Positions 57,739-64,000 of a stretch of 64,000 bases of DNA are shown here, piece after piece. The first letter of the stretch is position 1, and each line of letters starts with the position of its first letter. The notes under the pieces were generated by a model, which had not been told where the DNA came from, did not search any database, and worked only from the letters and a program-made list of their open reading frames with translations. The position numbers and the translations under genes were made by a program. Source of the stretch: an uncultured Clostridia bacterium (lineage in GTDB: Bacteria > Bacillota > Clostridia > Oscillospirales > Ruminococcaceae); contig CANRJB010000007.1 in the NCBI GenBank assembly GCA_947630845.1, forward strand, positions 29,342-93,341. The letters run 5' to 3'.

Positions 57739-58230
57739 TTACACCTCGATCTTCATCGTCCGTTTTTCATTCTCCCAGTTACACGCCCCCTGTGCCGGAC
57801 AGGCAAAGCAGGAACGGGAGCGTTTGTCCGCAAGATAGAACATCTGTTCTAATGATATTGTCCCTTCCGGCTGACGGTGGGCAGCGATCAGATTCTGGAT
57901 GGCATCCTGCTGACGGGGTGGGCAGCCGCATTCTGTAAGGATGGCGGCGGCAAGCTGTTTTCCGGCGATCTGGTGGGGGATGCCGTTGGTATATTCTGCC
58001 ATCCGTCCGATGTCATGCAGGAGTGCGGCAGCATAGACCGTGTCCGCATCTGCCGGAATGCCATGCTCCATGCAGAGCAGCATCGCAATACGTGCCACGC
58101 TCAGACAATGCTCTATGTCATGGCGGCAGAAGATGCGCCCCTGTTCAGATGTACGCAGCGCATCCATTTCCCGACGGTATGTGGTATTGTTGAGAATTTT
58201 GTTGGCAAGCAGCAGTTCCAGTGCGATCAC
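57739..58230 (-). CDS. HD-domain phosphohydrolase at the head of the folate operon
   Basis: 163 residues. HDIEHCLSVARIAMLL and LLHDIGRM give the HD metal site; HRQPEGTIS lies further on; a C-terminal CFACPAQGACNW cysteine cluster may hold metal. Similar HD proteins sit in clostridial folate operons and could supply the missing dihydroneopterin triphosphate dephosphorylation step; that is inference. The GTG at 58230 lies about eight bases from the predicted transcription start with GGGGGG abutting it; an ATG at 58167 is the alternative, but it would trim conserved N-terminal residues. Confidence 0.8.
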   Translation of the reverse strand: MIALELLLANKILNNTTYRREMDALRTSEQGRIFCRHDIEHCLSVARIAMLLCMEHGIPADADTVYAAALLHDIGRMAEYTNGIPHQIAGKQLAAAILTECGCPPRQQDAIQNLIAAHRQPEGTISLEQMFYLADKRSRSCFACPAQGACNWENEKRTMKIEV

Positions 58231-58244
58231 CCCCCGACATTCCT

Positions 58245-58273
58245 ATTATACCACAGTCGGCTGCATTTTGCAA
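58245..58273 (-). promoter_or_regulatory. Promoter of the folate operon
   Basis: Minus-strand TTGCAA and TATAAT with a 17-base spacer ending TGTGG. The distance to the GTG start leaves almost no 5' leader. Confidence 0.8.
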
Positions 58274-58275
58274 GC

Positions 58276-58305
58276 AAAAAAGCTGCCGTACTTCCGTACA
58301 GCAGC
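58276..58305 (-). terminator. Terminator of the dockerin gene
   Basis: GCTGCTGTAC/GTACGGCAGC stem (one mismatch) with a four-base loop, followed by six T residues on the minus strand. Confidence 0.88.
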
Positions 58306-58317
58306 TTTCACCTTATT

Positions 58318-59166
58318 TCACGCCATCAGACCAAGAACAGTTTGCAGGATGCAAAGTCCGTCGTCCTGCCCGATCTCGCCGTCGCCGTTCATGTCTGCCG
58401 CCTTAATGCCGGCATCAGACAGGGGCGCACCGATCATGAGGTACTTATTGACAGCGATCATGTCGATCATCTCCACCTCGCCGTTGCCGTCCGCATCTCC
58501 TGCAATGATGCTGACAGGAGCTGCATCAAGTTTTTCAGCAACGTCCTCAGCGGTGTCGAACTTTTCGAGAACAAATCCAGCACGGGGACTCCCTACATAA
58601 CAAAGAGCTTTGTCGCCTATTTCATAGTCTTCTTTATACAAAGGCTGCTCATATTTTTCGCTTTCACCCCTCATTCCAGCCCTATTTTCTAAAAGATCCA
58701 GTCTATATGTTTTGCCATTTTCATCTTTCCAGATCCGTTCCCCATAATCACCGGTATTTCCCGTTTCTTGTTTCCATCCCTTAATCCAATCATCTTCGAC
58801 TATTTCAGAAAGAGTCAAAGTTTTGATATTTTCCGGTTCTAACTCGTAAATCGTTCCAAGATAGTCAATGGAACTGGGAGACTCACAATCAAAGCAGTAA
58901 ATGCTCGGAGAACATTCCAATACCGTATCGCAATTGACTCTGATGACATCTCCAGCCTTCAAATCAAAATCATTTCCTGAATAATGATGAAAGTCATCCT
59001 GCGTTATTTCAGCATCATTATCAAGCAGCACAAATCCATCAGCTGTCGTTCCCATGACTACTGTAGGCATTCCATCTAAAGGTCCAAATGCTTTTGCTTC
59101 AAAGGAGATATCAGTAAACATAATGCAAAGCATTATGGTAAAAAAACTCAAAAAGAACTTTTTCAT
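58318..59166 (-). CDS. Secreted dockerin-containing protein
   Basis: 282 residues. A signal peptide of about 26 residues (MKKFFLSFFTIMLCIMFTDI, cut near EAKA) is followed by about 195 residues without a recognised domain, rich in Asp, Glu and Tyr. The C-terminal 62 residues are a type I-like dockerin: two calcium loops, DADGNGEVEMID and DMNGDGEIGQDD, with helices AVNKYLMIG and CILQTVLGL. Dockerins bind cohesins on cellulosome or surface scaffolds. The N-terminal part is clearly more AT-rich than the dockerin part and the neighbours, suggesting module fusion or transfer. No catalytic domain is evident. Confidence 0.9.
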   Translation of the reverse strand: MKKFFLSFFTIMLCIMFTDISFEAKAFGPLDGMPTVVMGTTADGFVLLDNDAEITQDDFHHYSGNDFDLKAGDVIRVNCDTVLECSPSIYCFDCESPSSIDYLGTIYELEPENIKTLTLSEIVEDDWIKGWKQETGNTGDYGERIWKDENGKTYRLDLLENRAGMRGESEKYEQPLYKEDYEIGDKALCYVGSPRAGFVLEKFDTAEDVAEKLDAAPVSIIAGDADGNGEVEMIDMIAVNKYLMIGAPLSDAGIKAADMNGDGEIGQDDGLCILQTVLGLMA

Positions 59167-59243
59167 ATTTCATACTCCTCTCTTAATATTAAATGTTGGC
59201 ATTGTTGAAAATTGCGAACCGTTCGCCTGTTTTTGAATTTCAT
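59163..59243 (-). CDS. 26-codon micro-ORF coupled to the dockerin gene
   Basis: An ATG seven bases after AGGAGA opens a 26-codon frame, starting MKFKNRRTVRNFQQ, whose TGA overlaps the ATG of the dockerin gene (ATGA). The peptide is basic and unlike known leaders. The strong ribosome site and the exact stop/start overlap suggest translational coupling. The dockerin gene also has its own GAGAGGAG inside this frame. Confidence 0.55.
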   Translation of the reverse strand: MKFKNRRTVRNFQQCQHLILREEYEI

Positions 59244-59298
59244 AAGGCATTCTCCTTTCTGATTCTGATCTTGAACGATAACCTACCTTTCACTTTCT

Positions 59299-59327
59299 AT
59301 GATACCATATTTTATATTTTTTGTCAA
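59299..59327 (-). promoter_or_regulatory. Promoter of the micro-ORF and dockerin gene
   Basis: Minus-strand TTGACA and TATCAT with a 17-base AT-rich spacer. The gap 59244-59528 is AT-rich and holds this promoter and the hairpin at 59492; no further gene is seen. Confidence 0.8.
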
Positions 59328-59491
59328 TTGTCATATTTGCCAATTTTCCACATCCGTTTTTATATGCTCTGCCATCACCCTCCTTTTCCGTTATTATCCT
59401 CCTTTCTACTCTATTAACACTTGAAACGGAAAAAGATTGGAGTATTTTTCTAAAGTTCACAGAATGTTTACATTTCAGCAGCAACAGCAAT

Positions 59492-59521
59492 GCCCCCTTT
59501 GCACATGCGTGCATCGGGGGC
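59492..59521. repeat. Dispersed GCCCCC/GGGGGC hairpin element, copy 3 (inverted)
   Basis: GCCCCC TTTGCACATGCGTGCATC GGGGGC; the minus strand continues ATTGC as in the other copies, while the + strand has TTTTG. It lies eight bases past the end of the second GTPase gene and may be its terminator. Confidence 0.6.
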
Positions 59522-59528
59522 TTTTGTA

Positions 59529-60491
59529 TCAATAAAATGTAGCAACTTCCTGCTGCGGTGCGTTCGTCAGAATCACGGATGCAATTTTCAGAACAGGTCC
59601 TTTCCCTTTGTACAGCTTGTGCCGCTGTACAGATATCGTTCCGGTCACGTTCACCCACTGCCGGTTCTCCAACATCGGTGCTTTCTCCCATTCCGACACG
59701 ATCCAACAGTACTGAATGTCCTCTACACAGCATGTCATAACATGCCGACCTGCCGCAAATACTCCCTTCGGGAATTTCGGATCTCTTGCCGCCGCCGCAC
59801 GGAATGTCACCGTCTTGCCATCCCATTTGTCCGGTTCTTCCATGATATCCCGGTAAAACAGCGCATAGTCCTCGTCCTTGATCTCCACCACATCCGCTTC
59901 CATGTCAAACGGCAGCGGATCTTGTATGTCGTCATAGGCAACCTGTCCGTCCGTCGTTTCATAGGCGATCTGCGTCCTGCGGCTGATGCCCCTTACGATC
60001 TTGTGAAACTCGTTCTGATCCATCTGGTTCAGCTCAAAACGATTGAACACGACCAGCTCACTGACATTGACCTTGTCCACCACAAGACTGCGCATGTTGT
60101 TGTTGTAATTCAGGAATGTTCCGGCATCGACAAAGCACATCGCCTGATACACTGCCCAGTCGATCGGCATCCGCTCAAACATGTCCTGTATCGTCCACAT
60201 TCCATTGTATTCCAACACGACCCTTGTTGCACCGGAACGGCTGAGGATGTCCGCAAGGTTGGCTTCGTTGAAGTCGTCCTGCTCCTCAATGACGTGCTGC
60301 ACCACGTTTTTGTCTGCCCATTTTGAGGGGTCATACTCCTCAATGCCCTCCTCACAGATGAGCAGAAGTGTGCGCTCGCCGTTGTTGAAACGTGGGTCTT
60401 CGAGCGTCTCCTGAATGAATTTTGTCTTGCCGCCCTCTAAAAAGCCGACAAAGAGATAAACCGGAATATCTTCATTCTGTGTTACTGGCAT
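59529..60491 (-). CDS. CobW-like GTPase fused to a YcgQ/TIGR03943-like C-terminal domain
   Basis: 320 residues, start behind AGGAGG, 12 bases after the CobW gene. Residues about 10-190 are a G3E-like P-loop domain with GFLEGGKTKF (16-25); the canonical GxxGxGKT Gly-Ala is replaced by Glu-Gly, and the CxCC zinc motif of CobW proteins is missing. VVFNRFEL near residue 147 stands in for the NKxD base-recognition loop. Residues about 210-300 (WDGKTVTF, FAAGRHVMTCCVEDIQYCW, WVNVTGTI) resemble the conserved C-terminal domain of YcgQ/TIGR03943 proteins, which are encoded beside permeases and G3E GTPases in metal-homeostasis loci. It probably handles a metal with the upstream GTPase. Function is unproven. 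Confidence 0.75.
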   Translation of the reverse strand: MPVTQNEDIPVYLFVGFLEGGKTKFIQETLEDPRFNNGERTLLLICEEGIEEYDPSKWADKNVVQHVIEEQDDFNEANLADILSRSGATRVVLEYNGMWTIQDMFERMPIDWAVYQAMCFVDAGTFLNYNNNMRSLVVDKVNVSELVVFNRFELNQMDQNEFHKIVRGISRRTQIAYETTDGQVAYDDIQDPLPFDMEADVVEIKDEDYALFYRDIMEEPDKWDGKTVTFRAAAARDPKFPKGVFAAGRHVMTCCVEDIQYCWIVSEWEKAPMLENRQWVNVTGTISVQRHKLYKGKGPVLKIASVILTNAPQQEVATFY

Positions 60492-60503
60492 GATTTCCTC
60501 CTG

Positions 60504-61586
60504 TTATTCGGCATGGAACAGCTTTGCCACAGCATCTTCTTTCAGGTCAGCACCAATGACACAAAGCCTGCCGATGGCTGCCGCACTTCCATGACGTACA
60601 TCCGGCGTGCCGGGCACATAGTCATAATGGATCCACTGTCCGTCCGTACCTGCGACAATACCCTTTGCACGCAGTACCGTGCCATACGTCTCCGCATCTT
60701 CCAATGCAGCAAGAGCTGTCCGGATCTCTTCTTCTGTAAAGGTTCTTGCCGTCTCTGCGCCCCAGCTCTGGAATACATCATCAGCATGGTGGTGATGATG
60801 GTCATGCTCATCATGGTGATGGTGTTCATGTTCGTCCTCATCATGGTGGTGATGCTCGTGTTCGTCCTCATCGTGGTGATGGTGTTCATGCTCATCCTCA
60901 TCATGGTGGTGGTGTTCATGTTCATCATGATGGTGGTGATGGTCATGCGCCGCAGCTTCTGCAAGCAGTGCCTTCAGCTCATCATCAAGGGTATTCTTCT
61001 GTGTCATGGCATCCGTGAGCTGTGTGCCGGTCAACTGCTCCCATTCCGTGGAAACGATCGGCGCAGACGGATTCTTCTCACGCAGCCGCTTGATCACATC
61101 GTCCAGTTTGTCCTGACTCAGCCCCTGCGTATGGGAGAGAATGAGACAGGATGCATAAGTGATCTGATTGTCGAAAAATTCGCCGAAATTCTTCTGGTAC
61201 ATCTTGCACTTCTTCGCATCGACAACCGTCGTGAATCCGTCCAGCATCACATCTTCCATATCCAGATTCTGCACTGCCCGTATCACGTCACTCAGCTTGC
61301 CTACGCCCGACGGCTCAATGAGTATCCTGTCAGGGTGATACTGCTCCAACACCTGCTGCAATGCCTTGCCAAAATCGCCGACCAGTGAGCAGCAGATACA
61401 GCCGGAATTCATCTCGGTGATCTCGATGCCGGCATCCTGCAAAAAGCCGCCGTCAATACCGATCTGCCCGAACTCATTTTCAATGAGGACAAGCTTCTCG
61501 TTCTGATAGGCTTCGGCAATCAGCTTTTTGATGAGCGTGGTCTTGCCTGCGCCCAAAAAGCCGGAAAAAATGGTGATTTTTGTCAT
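60504..61586 (-). CDS. CobW/G3E GTPase with His-rich metal-binding stretch
   Basis: 360 residues. P-loop GFLGAGKTT near residue 9; the CxCC metal motif at 63-66 in NSGCICCSLVG; ILIEPSGVGK and TVVDAKKC follow. Residues about 211-268 are almost only His, Asp and Glu in ten-residue repeats. The CobW C-terminal domain follows, with TVLRAKGIV. Such proteins are GTP-driven metal chaperones, often for zinc. ATG 61586 is chosen over an upstream GTG with no site. A promoter with a symmetric element lies just upstream. Confidence 0.92.
   Translation of the reverse strand: MTKITIFSGFLGAGKTTLIKKLIAEAYQNEKLVLIENEFGQIGIDGGFLQDAGIEITEMNSGCICCSLVGDFGKALQQVLEQYHPDRILIEPSGVGKLSDVIRAVQNLDMEDVMLDGFTTVVDAKKCKMYQKNFGEFFDNQITYASCLILSHTQGLSQDKLDDVIKRLREKNPSAPIVSTEWEQLTGTQLTDAMTQKNTLDDELKALLAEAAAHDHHHHHDEHEHHHHDEDEHEHHHHDEDEHEHHHHDEDEHEHHHHDEHDHHHHHADDVFQSWGAETARTFTEEEIRTALAALEDAETYGTVLRAKGIVAGTDGQWIHYDYVPGTPDVRHGSAAAIGRLCVIGADLKEDAVAKLFHAE
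60780..60955 (-). repeat. His/Asp/Glu-coding 30-bp tandem repeats in the CobW gene
   Basis: About four to five copies of a 30-bp unit encode HHHHDEDEHE-type decads. Copy number could change in frame and alter metal-binding capacity. Confidence 0.85.
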
Positions 61587-61609
61587 ATCCAACACTTCTT
61601 TCTGAATTG

Positions 61610-61650
61610 ATACTTAATTATAGTATAGCACTTTTCCCACTCTTTTACAA
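61610..61650 (-). promoter_or_regulatory. Promoter of the GTPase pair with symmetric operator candidate
   Basis: Minus-strand TTGTAA (61645-61650) and TATACT (61622-61627) with a 17-base spacer. ATACT-N7-AGTAT (61610-61626) covers the -10 and the transcription start, where a repressor would act. The sequence is unlike the usual Zur box. Confidence 0.6.
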
Positions 61651-61680
61651 GGGGTAAATCAAAAATTTTCAAAATTTTTC

Positions 61681-61718
61681 AAGCCGTCCCCTGCACCTGC
61701 GCACCGGGGACGGCTTTT
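61681..61718. terminator. Terminator of the second EAL gene
   Basis: AAGCCGTCCCC/GGGGACGGCTT eleven-base stem with a 14-base loop; T-run on the + strand and AAAAATTTT on the minus strand. Confidence 0.65.
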
Positions 61719-61743
61719 CTCTCTGTTATCGGATCTCGTCGGG

Positions 61744-63678
61744 TCATACTTCCTCGACGATGCTATCCCGCTCTAAGAAATTGCAGAGCTGTTCAATGGG
61801 GATAGGCTTGGAGTATTTGTAGCCCTGTAAGTACTTCGCACTCATCTGTACGCAGTTTGCCTCGTCGCTGTCATCTTCGATACCCTCAAAGAGGACGGAA
61901 TATTTCAGCTTGTCAAACATACTTGCAAAGGTGCTGACCATGTAGTAGGATGATTCACTCTTGCCGGATTCGATCAGCATGGAGCGGTCAAATTTGATGA
62001 TGTCAAACGGAATTTCCATGATACGCTCAAAGTTGGAATACCCCGTCCCGAAATCATCCAGATAGAATTTGATGCCTAGCTTTTGCAGCTCAATGACTTT
62101 CTCCTTCATGAGGTTGAAGTCCGCTTCGCTCCGGCTTTCGGTGATCTCAATGGCGATCTTCTCATAGGGTATCTGGTTTCGTGCGATGATCTGCTGCACT
62201 TCCTTGCAGAAGTCCTCATACCGGATATCCATTGTGGAGAAATTCACGGAAATGCGGCTGATCTTGAAACCGTCCTCCAACAGCGTGCGGATCGAACCGC
62301 AGGTCTTGTTAAGGATGATAAGGCTGATGGTGTGGATCAGTCCGTGCTGCTCGGCAAGGGAAATGAACTGGTCAGGAAAGACCATACCGGTCTTTTCAAG
62401 CTTCATACGCATGAGTGCTTCGGCAGTATCATACTCACCGGATGCAATGTTGTATACGGGCTGGCAATAAACTAAAATCCGTGGATCGTCAAGGTCATGC
62501 CGCTGTGCGATGTCCTCAAGCTCGCTGAGGATGTAACTGCTGCGGTAGTAACGTTGGATGTCGTTGTCGTTGACCATGTAAATGGTATTATTGGGGATGC
62601 CCTGCTCTGCAAATTCGATCAGGCGGATATAATCCTCCCCATACGGCACATCCTGTGTCGTTTCCAGCAGCACAAGCTTATAATCTATCGCAAATTTCCT
62701 ATGGCTTTCCTTGAAATCTTCAATAAGCTGTTCAATGATCCTGTCCTGTGTCAGATTATACTTCTTCTCAAACACCAGCACAAGTCTGTCATTCAGGTGG
62801 TAAAGGATACCGCCGGTGAGGTTCTGCTGAAAGAAATGGTTAAATTCCTTTCTGAGATCTTTGGACTGATTCAAGATCTTGGAAAAATTCGGGATGTTAT
62901 AGCTCATGATGATCATGGTCTTTCCCTTTTCCAGATTGTCGTCCATTTCTTCATAGAAATAGCTCCCTGCGACAGCACCGGTGTTGACATCGAATGAATT
63001 GGAATGGAACATATAAACAATGCTGAGTACAAGCAGGAAATTGGCAACGCTGGTATAGGAATACTGACCAAACAGTCCCTGTACGATGAGGATGACAAGG
63101 GACAGGATGTTTGAGCTGAGCAAGCCGATATAGACCTGACGGATGATGCGTGAACGGTAGCGGAAGATGGTGTAAAAGAGTGTCACGCTGAAAACGGCAT
63201 ACTCGATCAGAAAGACATTCACGCCATGATGTTCCGAACCGTCCGGCATGATATAGTAGCCGAATTTACAGATCGTCCCTATCACGTCCACCACAACGAC
63301 GACTGCCTGTAGCACCAGACCAAAGACAGATGCCGCCTTTACCCTTTCTTTCCGAAGGAAGAAAGGTCCTTGCAGGTAATGCAAATAGAGGTACAGGTTC
63401 AGAATCAGCACAATATAATGTACAAGCCGGAAGACATAGACGGGCAAATTTCCCGGCAGTTCAAGATTGACGGTACTGATGAGCTGTGTAATGGCAGCAA
63501 TGCAGGTATTGCAGAGCATGAACAGCATCAGGCGGAAACTTTTGGATCTATGGATATAGTTCTGTACAAGCAGCAAAAAACACAGAATACAAAGCGCAAG
63601 CACAGAAACATCACCAACGGGGGTATAATTCACAGCCAAAGCTGTTATATCAGGTAAAACAGCAGTTAAAAATGTCAT
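61744..63678 (-). CDS. Membrane GGDEF/EAL protein, predicted c-di-GMP phosphodiesterase
   Basis: 644 residues from ATG 63678 behind GGGGAGG; a TTG two codons earlier is too close to that site. About seven membrane helices fill residues 1-225. The GGDEF-like region (about 240-390) has lost the GGDEF motif altogether (LNDRLVLVFEKK stands in its place). The EAL domain keeps EAL at 420-422, VNFSTMD, EITES, DDFGTGYS, KFDR, EGIEDD and LQGYKYSKP, so c-di-GMP hydrolysis is expected. It is similar in layout to the protein at 51816-53726. Confidence 0.92.
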   Translation of the reverse strand: MTFLTAVLPDITALAVNYTPVGDVSVLALCILCFLLLVQNYIHRSKSFRLMLFMLCNTCIAAITQLISTVNLELPGNLPVYVFRLVHYIVLILNLYLYLHYLQGPFFLRKERVKAASVFGLVLQAVVVVVDVIGTICKFGYYIMPDGSEHHGVNVFLIEYAVFSVTLFYTIFRYRSRIIRQVYIGLLSSNILSLVILIVQGLFGQYSYTSVANFLLVLSIVYMFHSNSFDVNTGAVAGSYFYEEMDDNLEKGKTMIIMSYNIPNFSKILNQSKDLRKEFNHFFQQNLTGGILYHLNDRLVLVFEKKYNLTQDRIIEQLIEDFKESHRKFAIDYKLVLLETTQDVPYGEDYIRLIEFAEQGIPNNTIYMVNDNDIQRYYRSSYILSELEDIAQRHDLDDPRILVYCQPVYNIASGEYDTAEALMRMKLEKTGMVFPDQFISLAEQHGLIHTISLIILNKTCGSIRTLLEDGFKISRISVNFSTMDIRYEDFCKEVQQIIARNQIPYEKIAIEITESRSEADFNLMKEKVIELQKLGIKFYLDDFGTGYSNFERIMEIPFDIIKFDRSMLIESGKSESSYYMVSTFASMFDKLKYSVLFEGIEDDSDEANCVQMSAKYLQGYKYSKPIPIEQLCNFLERDSIVEEV

Positions 63679-63710
63679 ATCCAATTCCTCCCCTCTGTTA
63701 TCTGTTCAAC

Positions 63711-63722
63711 GAAAACGTTTTC
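63711..63722. promoter_or_regulatory. GAAAACGTTTTC palindrome in the EAL-gene leader (cre-like)
   Basis: Twelve-base perfect palindrome between the predicted transcription start (about 63740) and the start codon. The core equals that of CcpA/LacI-family operators (GAAARCGYTTTC type). In this position a bound regulator would block elongation. Confidence 0.5.
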
Positions 63723-63746
63723 TGTTTTTTTCTTTATATTACTTAC

Positions 63747-63775
63747 ATTATAGCACACAATCACTTGTTCGTCAA
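63747..63775 (-). promoter_or_regulatory. Promoter of the second EAL gene
   Basis: Minus-strand TTGACG and TATAAT with a 17-base spacer. Confidence 0.85.
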
Positions 63776-63869
63776 TCCTTTAACAGAAAAACTGGCATTT
63801 TGTGAAATAAACTTTGTCACTTTGCACAAAGGCGGCAAGCCCCCAGCGCTGGGCAGCGCAAGCCATCTG

Positions 63870-64000
63870 CCTCCCAATGCGCCTGCGGCGCAAAGGTCGG
63901 CTTGTTCTGTGCTGGGCAGCACATGCCGATTGCCTCCCAATGCGCCTGCGGCGCAAAGGTCGGCTTGTTCCGTGCTGGGCAGCACGTGCCGATTGCCTCC
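63870..64000. repeat. 63-bp tandem repeats running off the right edge
   Basis: CCTCCCAATGCGCCTGCGG begins at 63870 and 63933, and CCTCC again at 63996, period 63. Each unit holds GCGCCTGCGGCGC and GTGCTGGGCAGCAC hairpins; a partial unit with AGCGCTGGGCAGCGC precedes them from about 63838. The period is a multiple of three, giving an open minus-strand frame, but no ribosome site or family supports a gene. Together with the leader of the EAL gene this fills 63679-64000. Confidence 0.85.

Noticed and set aside
60746..61018. Open frames through the His-rich repeat on the + strand
   Set aside because: Translation of CAT/GAT repeats in the wrong frame; low complexity only.
63761..63985. Minus-strand frame encoding 21-residue repeats
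   Set aside because: Only a translation of the 63-bp tandem repeats; no ribosome site, and it overlaps the promoter of the EAL gene.

Overview
The window looks like chromosomal DNA of an anaerobic, Gram-positive Firmicute of the Ruminococcus type (Oscillospiraceae). The sequence-based reasons are a secreted protein ending in a two-loop dockerin (a cellulosome plug-in module), a SpoVAC-type protein, HPr with both His15 and Ser46, a pyruvate-phosphate dikinase, a perfect CIRCE operator, Firmicute-style housekeeping promoters and strong AGGAGG ribosome sites. I cannot name the species. No insertion sequence, prophage or CRISPR array was seen; one tRNA gene (Leu, UAG) is present.

Layout. 1-2.4 kb: end of a CapA-like gene, a zinc-ribbon protein and pyrimidine-nucleoside phosphorylase, overlapping one another. 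2.4-6.7 kb: an NAD-salvage locus with an NrtR-type regulator beside a palindromic operator, then pduL, nicotinamidase, nicotinate phosphoribosyltransferase and MTA/SAH nucleosidase. 6.8-9.4 kb: a GT-C-like membrane protein and a polyprenyl-phosphate GT2. 9.5-13.6 kb (minus): HPr, then the ylxM-ffh-rpsP-khpA-rimM-trmD operon. 14-19 kb: ppdK, a PARG-like protein and a divergent ECF sigma/anti-sigma pair. 19-26.6 kb: CIRCE-controlled htpG, GtrA protein, thioesterase, glycogen phosphorylase and a GH13 enzyme. 26.7-32 kb (minus): tRNA-Leu, secDF, a DUF896 protein, deoD and a flippase. 32.2-37.4 kb: TM2 protein, prfB, rpsF-ssb-rpsR and guaB. 37.4-44.8 kb (minus): an exopolysaccharide operon with a UndP sugar transferase, ManC, Gmd and Rmd (GDP-D-rhamnose route) and two glycosyltransferases. 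44.9-47.3 kb: a two-component system. 47.4-51.6 kb: spoVAC, histidine phosphatase, Sfp-type transferase, DtxR-family regulator and a NatAB-type ABC exporter. 51.8-54.9 kb: an EAL protein and an HAMP protein. 55-58.2 kb (minus): bioY behind a BirA-like operator, then the folate operon. 58.3-63.7 kb (minus): dockerin protein with a coupled micro-ORF, two G3E/CobW GTPases and a second EAL protein. The window ends in 63-bp tandem repeats.

How the parts work together. The first 6.7 kb is a salvage district for nucleosides, NAD precursors and methylthioadenosine. glgP and the GH13 enzyme form an alpha-glucan mobilisation pair. The exopolysaccharide operon supplies its own activated deoxysugar, lipid-linked initiation and glycosyl transfer; the flippase at 30.5 kb may serve it. 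Two membrane EAL proteins with degenerate GGDEF domains predict c-di-GMP breakdown. The two GTPases at the right end look like a metal-handling unit.

The most interesting points are: the NrtR/PduL combination with its palindrome; a hairpin placed between a strong Shine-Dalgarno and the glgP start codon; a CobW-like GTPase fused to a YcgQ/TIGR03943-like C-terminal domain; a mosaic dockerin gene with a coupled 26-codon micro-ORF; AAAACGTTTT palindromes near both EAL genes; three mutually exclusive arms in the guaB leader; and several dispersed hairpin repeats.
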